From: Bathynomus jamesi
Taxonomy: Eukaryota > Arthropoda > Malacostraca > Isopoda > Cirolanidae
NCBI GenBank assembly: GCA_023014485.1
Contig: JAJOZX010002351.1
Location: forward strand, 108,501-172,500
Length of the DNA: 64,000 nt
Direction: 5' to 3'
Of this stretch, positions 56,101-64,000 are shown piece by piece; positions within the stretch are counted from its first letter, which is position 1; each line of letters begins with the position of its first letter. The position numbers and the translations under genes were made by a program. The notes beneath the pieces were generated by a model. It saw nothing but the letters and a program-made list of their open reading frames with translations. It was not told the origin of the DNA and searched no databases.

Positions 56101-57881
56101 ATACCCTTTATTCTCTATGTACATATCTGGAGAAATACCACCGACATTATTACATTTAAGTACACGTAATATTTTAGTATCTACACTTTATGAAAAGGTA
56201 TACAAAATCATTTCAAGGTCACACACACATATTATAGTGGTAATACGCATGCGTAGTTCATATTAATTAATTTTATATGGTAATGAAAGTCGTAATGGAA
56301 TTATACAGACTAAGTTCATGTCTTATTTCTAGTGGAACCCTTTAAACAAGCAGGCATTTTTTAAGGTAAATATATGAGGTCTGGGAGCTCGAGAAGATAT
56401 TTTAGGTGAAGATAAAACTTGGATTCGATATATATCATTCCAGTTAAACGATTCAAGATTGGATCTAATTCTGGTTAGTATAAGATTAGTATAAGTCGAT
56501 TAATTCCGGTTCGATTTAATTATGTTCTGTCTACCTCCACGCCCCTAGAAAATATAACCTATAACCTACACAATAGTTTTGTATGTACGATCGCTCTAGT
56601 TCTGAAACAACATTTCAAGCTCGTTCGTATCTAAAATATCAAATGAGTATAAAATAACAGTTACGAACAAATTTCCCAATTGCTACGACGCAATATACAA
56701 TTATACATATGTAACGTTTCATTGCAACTAATTTAGATGTTCATGTCTTCATGCTTTATATTCTGTATTTAACCCTTTAACGACGACTGGTACAAATTGG
56801 TAGCGTTTCAAATAAATGCATTTATAACAACCCTATAAAAAATTAAAGGGTTAATTATTTCTGACGTGGACACGACTTTTGTATCCGGGTGTGTGTATAT
56901 ATATATATATATATATATGTTTGAGTGAAAGCATATATAATGTACCTTGGTTTATCATCAACAGAAACTAAAGTTCCCTTCGGTAAAACTTCATCGACCT
57001 CTTTCTGCAAACGCTTTTGAATCTCAGGGTATTTTGCTAAATAGAAAAAAGCCCAATGAAGTGTGTTGCTAACCGTTTCATGTCCTGCTCCGAATAAGTC
57101 ACTTATGGAAGAGGTTAAATCTTCTCCTGAAAGAGGATTTTTTTTTAACAGTCAATTAGATCTACAGGGTGTCCACAATGTCTTGTCAAACCAGCAAAAT
57201 AATAACTTATTTTCGTTTTACTTTCAGACCGATCTGAAATGTTTGATAGCAGCAACTATATGATTGAACAACACATACCTGGGTTCATGAGCGACCACGT
57301 TGTGGCAGAACCATTGAAAATATTCGTGCAGACTTCCAGGACCGATTCAGTAGTGCAGCTCCTTTTTGGAGGAGCTGCACGATTCAATCGGTTCTGGAAA
57401 TCTGCACGAATATTTTCAATGGTTTTGCCATTACGTAGTCGCTCATGTACACGGGTACTAGTCAATATGCGTTGTTCAATCGTGTAGTTGCTGCTATCAA
57501 ACATTTCAAATCGGTCTGAAAGAAAAACGAAAATCAGTTAGTAGTTTACTGAGGTGACAAGTCATTGTACACACCCTGTACATTTCGATTTTTTACCAGT
57601 ACCAAACCATTTACCAGTATGTTTTCCACCGGTACCTCACCACTCGGAAATATTCTGTGGTTTAAACCAAACATGAACATAATTTATAGATTGGCGATAG
57701 CTAAAAGAGTGATTTTATTATCATGCCATTAACTTTAAATCCAAGAACAATGACTTAAATAAATACTTGAAAAAGTTGAGTTTGGATCATTTTCTTGCTT
57801 TTTCATTTCAATCAAATAATCGTCGATGAAATCCTTTGGATCGTTCATGTCGAGTTTCTCTTCATGATCAACAATGTCTCC
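50160..57881 (-). CDS. cytochrome P450 gene B (CYP2-like), C-terminal five exons
   Basis: Paralogue of gene A in the opposite orientation. Exons in transcription order are 57881-57767, 57126-56946, 50840-50726, 50573-50429 and 50341-50160, all with GT/AG borders. Lengths of 115, 181, 115, 145 and 182 nt give 738 nt, 245 codons plus TGA, and exon 3 is one codon shorter than in gene A. Motifs: MNDPKDFIDDYLIEM; I-helix AGHETV; ExxR as ETLR; PERF; and the haem loop FGMGKRQCLGEAL with the Cys ligand. The N-terminal half lies presumably beyond 64000. The intron between exons 2 and 3 (50841-56945) is packed with nested mobile elements. All catalytic residues visible are kept, so the gene may be functional. 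Confidence 0.88.
51279..51354 (+). pseudogene. LINE reverse-transcriptase fragment
   Basis: About 25 codons around RT motif A: KPDVIYFDFQKAFDKVPNRR. It is cut at once by the foldback element at 51355. No other part of the LINE is near. Confidence 0.7.
51355..51557. mobile_element. foldback MITE (GGATCACC ends) with core
   Basis: Ends GGATCACCTGAAGATCAGGG and complement, identical to those at 17274-17417. Flanked by GAAGACTG (51347-51354) and GAAGATTG (51558-51565), a 7/8 match. The inside has the core (ACGAAAATATCACGACTTAA, CCAATCGTCAAGGGCGTACA, then CTAACCGGGCATTCAAT) once and is not a perfect hairpin. Confidence 0.82.
51575..52615. repeat. long repeat, left arm (inverted relative to 56035-56585)
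   Basis: AATCGAACCGGAATTAATCG, GGTTCCACTAGAAATAAGAC, ATAATATGTGTGTGACC and CATATTCCAAAT occur here and, reverse-complemented, at 56035-56585 in matching order. Identity is moderate. The left arm is longer because the element at 51774-52245 is inserted in it. Confidence 0.7.
51774..52245. mobile_element. 472-bp core-carrying element with perfect 8-bp duplication
   Basis: Begins GGATCTTGTGGGTTATAACC and ends AACTGGGCATCC. AAATATTC flanks it exactly (51766-51773 and 52246-52253). The left end has a small hairpin (GGATCTTGTGGGTT with AACCCACAAGATCC). Its right third is two inverted copies of the core (AACTGTACGCCCTTGATGAT and CATCAAGGGCGTACAGTT). It interrupts the repeat arm at 51575-52615, which shows it moved as a unit. 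Confidence 0.82.
52616..53232. other. intron sequence, nothing recognised
   Basis: AT-rich intron of P450 gene B between the long repeat and a foldback MITE. Confidence 0.45.
53233..53424. mobile_element. foldback MITE (GGATC ends) with two inverted cores
   Basis: Right end GGTGATCC preceded by GATCTTCA. The left end has lost the 11 bp between two GATC words. TAAATTTT is duplicated on both sides (53225-53232 and 53425-53432). The arms contain AGCCTTATAAGGCTAACTAA and the core as an inverted pair around CAAGGGCGTACAGTTGACCT. Confidence 0.85.
53433..54021. other. intron sequence, nothing recognised
   Basis: Non-coding intron DNA of P450 gene B before the mariner copy. Confidence 0.45.
54024..56016 (-). 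mobile_element. complete mariner element with terminal repeats, broken gene
   Basis: Inverted ends TCAGGTCATCCCATAAGTAA and complement (about 30 bp), flanked by TA on both sides. The minus-strand transposase starts at 55092 (MLYEFRKGNNAIVAAKNIQD, CQRWFQKFRSGGYSLTDEAR). After frameshifts it shows WVPHTLS, the mariner linker motif, then LTGDKNWLLHHN (first Asp) and VFQQDSAH (second Asp), and ends near 54149. It is inactive. A hAT-like element is inserted in its 5' non-coding part. Confidence 0.88.
55112..55814. mobile_element. hAT-like MITE nested in the mariner element
   Basis: Ends CAGTGGCAGATCTAC and GTAGGTCCGCCACTG, with further subterminal similarity in AAGCTTCAGGG. TGTGTTCG precedes it and TGTGTTCC overlaps its last two bases, an imperfectly placed 8-bp duplication. 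No transposase. The interior contains several GGGGCCC blocks. Confidence 0.72.
56035..56585. repeat. long repeat, right arm
   Basis: Reverse complement of the sequence at 51575-52615 without its insertion. The pair spans 5 kb of the P450 gene B intron and could fold into a long hairpin. Confidence 0.7.
56890..56919. repeat. (GT)n-(TA)n compound microsatellite
   Basis: Lies 27 bp beyond the donor of the I-helix exon of P450 gene B. It is the positional counterpart of the (TA)n after the same exon in gene A. Confidence 0.9.
57165..57578. mobile_element. foldback made of two inverted transposon 5' ends
   Basis: Ends CAGGGTGTCCACAATG and complement (TGTACACACCCTG), with TA on both sides (57163-57164 and 57579-57580). 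Each ~200-bp arm contains a start codon and about 50 codons of a transposase-like N-terminus (MFDSSNYTIEQRILTS on one strand, MFDSSNYMIEQHIPG on the other; QNRLNRAAPPKR). The arms meet head-to-head at 57365. It lies in the intron between exons 1 and 2 of P450 gene B. Confidence 0.78.
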
Positions 57882-58310
57882 CTAAAGATAAATGCAAAAT
57901 CAATTATTGTTTTTAATTTCAGTAAAAACAAAAAACAAACAGAAATTTAACACAAAACAGAAATAGTTCTTACAGAAACACAAAAGAAATGAAAACGCCT
58001 CGATGAGACTCTTTTCTTGATCACATGGAATTTATTTGGCAGAGTTGATGATAACGCATTAGGGTGTGTCAATATTAGAGGGCAAAGTTAAATCTTTAGA
58101 TTTTCAAAGACTACTAGTGACCAAATGATGCATTTTTATGTGCTAAATCGAAATATGGTTTTAATATCCAGATTTGACTACTCCTAGCTACTTATATTTG
58201 AAGTTGAAGTTTACGAAAAATCAGCAATTTTGCAAGTATTTTTTTATTGTATATAACTACATTTTACATACATTAAATACAATTAAAGACATTCTGATTG
58301 TATTTCAATA
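57882..58310. other. no gene seen
   Basis: Intron or upstream sequence of P450 gene B, and flank of the transposase at 58311. Nothing recognised. Confidence 0.45.
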
Positions 58311-60619
58311 TTAAAACTTAGAAATATAGATAGGTTTCTTGAACTTTGCCAAGGATGCCATGTCTGCCTTGCTCTTGTTCCTGGACATGAGCTCCTTAGT
58401 GGCCACCTGGCCACTGATGTACGCCTCCCTCCTCTCTTGTGAGTAAACATGTTGTGCTGCTTCAGTTATCATCTTTACACACCTCTCTACTGACTGTGTG
58501 TGTGAGAGCCATGCAGGAACTTCCATTGGTCTATCCAGAAACTCCTTGATTGCAGCAGTGGTGAGGGAGCAGGTCAGAGGAGGCTCAGAAACGCTAGAGT
58601 TCCAGTCAATAAGCTCTGAGAGTTTGGTGGCATCTGAGTTGATGTCAGGAGTCTTCCTGGGTCTGACACTGCAGTCTCCTACCTGTGTGTCCTCATCTCC
58701 TTCACCTCTGATTTCCAGTATCCTCTTCACTGCCTCCCTCCTCTCCTCCTCCACCTCACTGCACAGCATGGCCTGGAGCACAGCCTCAGAGTGTGCATAC
58801 CAGGCTGATCTCTTCACTGTAGGCATCACTATTTCTAGACTCACACTATGAATTCCACAATTATCCTCCGATTCTTCAGGTTCTTACCCTTCAGCCCATG
58901 TTTGGAAATCCACAATCTGCAGAACCTTAGAGCCGTGGTGAGCCACCTACTGTTTCAGACTGGCCCAATCTCCAGCACCCAATCTGATGGCAGTGATGAT
59001 TCTGTAGCCATATGATCGGTCTGTGCTGAGGTCCTTGACTACCTCCTGACTGAGATGGGGTAGAGGAGGACCAATAGTGATCCTCGTGAAGTTTGGGTTG
59101 ATCTCCAGCTCAGTGGCAGTGTCTAACATCTTCCCTAGGGGCCCAGACCACTTGTTGTTGCTTAATGTCTTGCCATCCAGTGCAGTCACCAGGTGTCTGA
59201 GACTCAGCTCTCCAGTGTGCAAGTCACAGACAATCCACACCAACTTCCTGGTAAGCTTGGCCTCCACATAATGCATTGCTCCTCCCTCCCAGCCAGTATT
59301 CACGTTAGTACTGTCACCTCCTATGGCCAAAAGGGTCTGGTCTGCTCCTCTCTCTCTTAGCAAGTTCACCAGATGATCAGAAATTACCTCCGCATGACTT
59401 CTCTCCTCTGCAGCTTCCTCTGCTACAAAATGCCACAAATATTTCCCACCTGGTTCATTGCACACCGTGCAGTGTTCTTCCTTAACGAGGCCAGGAAACT
59501 GCCTGTCACTGCCCTCAGCTTCCATCATCACTTTGGTGTCATCTCTTTTCCCATCAAAGAAGATACAGGTGATGCCATTTTCCCTAATCTCATCAAACTT
59601 CTTGACCAGCTCCTTAGTCAGTCTCTCCTGAGCCCTCCACACCTTGTGGTCAATCACCAGTGCTGTGTCAAACTCTGTGATAAGACCAGCATCAATCCAG
59701 GCAGTAGTGGCAATCTCTGCAGTCTCTCTCAGCCCAGTGTGATGTCTCAAGCTAGCCAGAGCTATGTTGGTGATATCTTCAGTGTTGTATTTCTTCTTCT
59801 TAGCCACAGGCAAGGAAGAAGTTGTTGCAGCCTCTGGTATGAAGTCTTCATCCTCCTCTCTCCTACCTGCCCCCTCCAGTATATCTCCAGTCTCCTCCAA
59901 CTCCATCTCCAGCAGTGACTCCTCCCTTAACTCCTCTTCTTTCTTGGTTGACTCCTCTGCCTTCCTCCTCCTCTTCTCCTCGGCCTTCCTTCTCTGCTCC
60001 TGTCTCTGCAGCACTGCTTCCTGTCTCCTGGTCTCAGGGTGATCAGCTAGACTCATCTGGTGTGCCCCCACACTGCCCACCTTTTCTCTCTGACCTTTAA
60101 TGAAGGCAAGTTCCTGCACTGGTATCTTCTGCTCGCTCTTGCAGCTGCAGTCAATGTGAACCTCACTGTTGCAGATAGGGTTGCATCCAAGCTCACTGCA
60201 GCTCCTGATCACACAGTGACAGGTCAGGATGTCCACCAGTTTGTCCAGTTTCATCATGAACCTATCTTTGACCTCTAGCTTCACATCGCCAATGGACACC
60301 TTCACTGCCTCATCCCACAGTGCCTTCATTTTAGCCCTGATCCTGACCTCAGTGTTGATTACAGGTCCTGTGAATATAGCATTGGCCTTTCTCCACTGAG
60401 CTAGTAGCCCTGGAACAATGCCGTTGTTAATCAGGTCATTAACTGGGTAATTCCTCCTGTCTTCATCACTCATCTCTCTCCTCAATAAACCATACCTCAG
60501 CAGATCTCTGGCTGTGGGCAGCTCAGCAGGGGAAGTTTCCTCCCAGTCCCCACCAAATGACTTAGGTGACAACTTGATTTGCTTCGAGTTCTGATTTCGT
60601 TCTGACTCATCCTGTGGAC
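58311..60619 (-). pseudogene. DDE-like transposase of the same uncharacterised family, copy 2
   Basis: The 564-codon ORF at 60641-58947 continues in the same frame through two stops (TAG at 58949, TAA about 20 codons later) to the ORF at 58844-58311. TTTTGTTCACAG just before codon GPQDES at 60619 looks like a splice acceptor, so a 5' exon is likely upstream. Order: ELPTARDLLRYGLLRREMSD; Cys cluster CHCVIRSCSELGCNPICNSE; K/E-rich coiled coil (about residues 205-260); IFFDGKRDDTKVM (first Asp); EEHCTVCNEPGGKYLWHF; IGGDSTNVNTGWEGG (second Asp); CDLHTGELSLRHL (C/DxxH); and SHTQSVERCVKMITEAAQHV (candidate Glu). G+C is clearly higher than in the neighbours, which suggests recent arrival or coding constraint. 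I do not recognise a named superfamily. Confidence 0.65.
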
Positions 60620-60994
60620 CTGTGAACAAAAGAAATGTCATTGAAATTTGAATAGGCCTACTGATTATGATTACATAAAATTAAGTTAATTGAAATTCTT
60701 AATATCTTCCTATAAGCTCAGATAAAAGGTTGTGTTGTTATAGGTACAAGACTTAATTATTCAAAGTAATGACAATTTCATATATCTATCATATCAAAAT
60801 ATACAGAAAGTTTGGGTCACACATAACATTTCGAATAATTTGAATTACACAATATTTACATTACGAAGTAATCAAAATTGTCAAAAAGGAGGGAAAACAC
60901 ATGCATTTAGAGAAGTTAAGGGTGGAGCTAGGCCGCGTACGTTAGGTGATAGGAATCCCCCCCCCCTATCGAGGTTTCGAACCCTTTCGCCCAT
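60620..60994. other. no gene seen
   Basis: AT-rich flank, then a C-run (about 60957-60967) at the start of the LINE. Confidence 0.45.
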
Positions 60995-61577
60995 TTGGAA
61001 AGGGACGTGAATGAGGGGGAAACTATTTTAATTGGGGACTCTTTAGTGCGCCACATGGACAAAGAGTTCGTCGAACGGCATCCAACCAAGAGGAGGAGGG
61101 TCTGTCTCCCAGGGGCCAGGGTTGACAGAATTAGAGACGAAGTGGATAGAATTGACGTTGCCTCCCGTCACTCGATGTTGGTGACGATGGTAGGAGACAA
61201 CGACTCGTATAGGCCCGATACGAGAGTGCCTGACCTTTTGGAGAGATATAGGGGGTTAATTAGGTCCCTGAATGCGAGGTCAGATAGGTCTTTAGTTCTA
61301 AGTATTACCCCTAGGCACGGATTGGGTCTTAGGATTACGTCAAAAACAATATTTTTGAATAATAAATTAGAAGAGATTTGTGCTGACGAAAATGTACCCT
61401 TCGTAAAGCTGTGGTTCGAATTCAGTGATCCTAGCCTTTTTATAAAAGATAGGGGTGCATTTTAATGAAATAGGTAATGCTAGGCTAGGTAGGTTAATAG
61501 ACGAAAACGTGCGAAAGCTGTATAGGTTGAAGCCTTCTTTAAACGTTGTGGGTCCGGGGAACGCGGGCCCGACGTGA
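60995..61577 (+). pseudogene. LINE ORF1 with SGNH/GDSL esterase domain
   Basis: ILIGDSLVRHMDKEFV provides the block-I GDS with the nucleophile Ser, and VTMVGDNDS matches the block-III GxND. Past a one-base frameshift at about 61460 the frame continues HFNEIGNARLGRLIDENV, supplying the catalytic His of the usual DxxHxN block. ORF1 proteins of CR1-group LINEs are known to carry such an esterase. The frameshift makes this copy defective. Confidence 0.75.
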
Positions 61578-61619
61578 AAAATAGTTTAAAACGCGGGCCC
61601 GTAGTAAAAAATAACTTAA

Positions 61620-64000
61620 ACGTCTTTTATTGTAACGCGCGTAGTATTAGAAATAAATTAAATTAATTTAAGGCGATAATTTATTCCGGCAACTACGATA
61701 TAGTTGCTATCACTGAAACTTGGTTAAATACCGTGACTCGGGACTTGTTGGGGGAACTTGATATACCGGGTTTTAAACTCTTTACTAATGATAGGTTACA
61801 TAGGTTTGGTGGCGGCGTTTTGCTGTACATTCGTAATTCCCTTAGGGCTATCAAGGTTAAGTTAGATTTTCCGGCAGCAATTAATGCGATATATATGTGT
61901 TGAAGTTAGGGCGCGTAGTATTAGTTTTAATTTTGTTGTTGTTTATAGACCTCCCGTTCAACCCCTCGATACAGATACTAGATTTTACTCACTTCTTGGT
62001 AACTTTATTGACAATCGGAATAGTATAATTGTCGGAGACTTTAACTGCCCTATTGTTAATTATGAGACTTTGACTGGTAATGAGGAGGGTTTGAGATTGA
62101 TCGAGTTTATGGAAAATAACTTTTTACGACAGATGGTTACCGAACCAACGCGCGGTGATAATATTTTAGATTTGGTGATGACGAACGGCGAGAATATAGT
62201 CAAAGGTTTAGAAGTAGGCGAGAGTTTAGGATGTAGTGATCATCAAATTCTTAGGTTTAAGTTATTGATAGAAAACACTAAGGATAGTAACGTAATAGAA
62301 GTCCCTGATTTTCGTAGGACTAATTTTGATAGTTTTGCGGATAGGATGAGAGTAGTGGACTGGGATAACTTATTTATGGGTAATGACACAAATTTGCATT
62401 GGGTGGCGTTTAAAGAAAGTTTTAGGAATATTGAAAGGGAGTTTATTCCTCGTAGGTCCAAGCGCGCTAGAAATCATGGTAGGCCGAAGTGGTGGACTAG
62501 GGAAATAGCCGAGTTCATAAACGAGCGTAATAGAGCGTATAGACTTAATAAGCGCAATGGCACGGCAGCTAACTTTAATAGATATATCGAGCTTAGACGT
62601 CAGGTTAAAAGATCAGTTAGGAATGCCAAGGCCCAAGCGTAATTTAGAGATACTTATAGCTGCGGATAGTAAACATACTCCAAAAAAGTTTTTTGAATAC
62701 GTTAATAATCGTAAGCCGATAAAAGATAACATAGGCCCTCTAGTGGATGTTAATGGCGCTTTGGCTTCTGACGCTCAGGCGATGGCGGGTATTTTCAATA
62801 ACTTTTTTGCGACAGTTTTTACCATAGAAGACGTAAATAATGTCTCCGACGTGAACGATATCGTTCCATTTAGTAGCGACTAGCGAGACTATTTTGGATG
62901 AAATAACTGTTTACGAGGCTGAGATTGCGCATTATATCGATAGGCTAGAAGTTAGCAAGGCTCCAGGCCCTGACGCTTTTTATCCCAGACATTTGAAAGA
63001 TTTGAAAGACGTTATCGTAGGCCCCTTAACGAAGATTTTTAATCAGTCACTGGAAACGGGGATTATTCCTAAAGACTTCAAATTAGCTAACGTCACGCCT
63101 ATTTTTAAAAAAGGCGACCGCGCAGTAGCTAGCAATTATAGGCCCATTAGCTTAACGTCAATTGTTGGTAAACTTTTGGAATCCGTAGTTAGGGATTGTA
63201 TCATCGATCACTTAGAAAGTAGAGATTTGATTAATAGTAGTGAGCATGGGTTTCGACGCCATAGGTCTTGTTTAACTAATTTGATAGAATTTTATAACGA
63301 AATAGTGCGCGAATACGATAGGCATAGAGCGGCTGACGTTATTTATTTAGATTTTAAAAAGGCGTTCGATACAGTTCCGCATAGGAGACTAATTGCGAAG
63401 GTCAAAGCGCACGGTATACGCGGTCAGGTAGCTAACTGGTTAGAAGAATGGCTTCGTGGTAGGAGACAGAGGGTCGTAGTTAATGGTAGTGAATCGGGGT
63501 GGTTAGATGTAGGTAGCGGTGTCTCACAGGGTTCAGTGTTAGGCCCATTGCTATTCGTAATTTACAGTAACGACATAGATGTAGGATTGACTAGTAACGT
63601 GTCAAAATTCGCGGACGATACTAAAATAGGCGGTAAGGTTGTTAACGAGGACGATAGTAATAGGCTACAAGACGATGTAAATAGGATTATGGAGTGGCAG
63701 ATGCAATTTAACTTAGACAAATGTAAAGTTTTGCATATAGGTTCTCGCAACAATAATTACACGTACACGATGGATGATAGGGAGTTGGCGAGCGTTGACG
63801 AGGAAGTAGATTTAGGCGTACGCGTATCTAAGGATTTAAAGGTTAGGAACCAGTGCCTGGAGTCTTGCGCAAAAGCTAATAGGATGTTAGGCTTCATAGC
63901 GCGTAATTTCGAATTTAAATCAAAGGATATATATTGCGCCTTTACAAGTCCCTAGTCAGGCCTCATTTAGAATATGCCGTTCAGTTTTGGTGCCCGTACT
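61620..64000 (+). pseudogene. LINE ORF2: endonuclease and reverse transcriptase
   Basis: Endonuclease: CNARSIRNKLN, ITETWLN, VYRPP, IVGDFNCPIVNYETL, and LGCSDHQILRF with the catalytic His. RT: SKAPGPDAFYPRHLK, NYRPISLTSIVGKLLES, YLDFKKAFDTVPH (motif A), SGVSQGSVLGPLLFVIYSND, and KFADDTKIGG (catalytic FADD). Breaks: a stop near 61673, a frameshift near 61890, a frameshift near 62635, a stop at 62881-62883 and a frameshift near 63940. PQGS has become SQGS. Confidence 0.85.

Larger units (their letters stand above)
60995..64000 (+). mobile_element. CR1-like LINE, nearly complete 5' part, runs off the window
   Basis: Carries ORF1 (esterase) and ORF2 (endonuclease and RT). It is almost identical to 31011-34203 where they overlap. 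Differences include an 8-base duplication near 62630, which shifts ORF2, and a point frameshift near 63940. The 3' end is beyond 64000. Confidence 0.88.

Noticed and set aside
57239..57504. Two overlapping 82-codon genes on opposite strands
   Set aside because: Both are the same transposase N-terminus read from the two arms of a foldback element.

Overview
This is an AT-rich eukaryotic window that looks arthropod. The signs are TTAGG-type motifs, CYP2-clan P450 genes with short exons, and mariner, Penelope, CR1 and hAT elements typical of arthropods. A crustacean, perhaps an isopod, is only a guess. There are no prokaryotic features. The only host genes I can support are two P450 paralogues. 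Almost everything else is mobile DNA and simple repeats, mainly about twenty (TA)n tracts.

Layout. 1-6 kb: a mariner copy, an unclassified inverted repeat, a dimeric tRNA-SINE and a decayed antisense LINE. 6.15-14.7 kb (+): the last five exons of P450 gene A. Its introns hold 5S-rRNA-derived SINEs, a 2.3-kb DNA transposon with an intact 564-aa ORF, a foldback element and an antisense CR1-like LINE. 15-20.5 kb: Tc1/mariner fragments and three foldback elements sharing one core sequence. 20.6-28.8 kb: two Penelope-like families, each as a head-to-head inverted pair, with hammerhead-ribozyme motifs and (TA)n at the borders. 28.8-34.2 kb: a ZMYM1/DUF4371-type hAT relic, then a CR1-like LINE split by a 1.07-kb foldback element. 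35-44.5 kb: a solitary well-formed hammerhead motif, two hAT-type MITEs, a broken DDE-like transposase, an LTR-retrotransposon fragment (LTR, primer site, gag) and a LINE 3' end. 50.2-57.9 kb (-): P450 gene B, also only its last five exons, with a long intron full of nested insertions. 58.3-60.6 kb (-): a second, better-preserved member of the same DDE-like family. 61-64 kb (+): a CR1-like LINE with an esterase ORF1, running off the window.

The two P450 genes converge, and their exon lengths are the same except that exon 3 is 3 nt shorter in B (115/181/118 or 115/145/182 nt). They are therefore probably an inverted duplication separated by about 35 kb of transposons. The most interesting unexplained signal is a core of about 60 bp. 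It recurs at about 14 places, inside small foldback elements with different ends. Most of these elements begin with GG and five have 8-bp target duplications, four of them perfect. The next is a palindromic stem-III hammerhead motif in three unrelated retroelement ends, each beside (TA)n.
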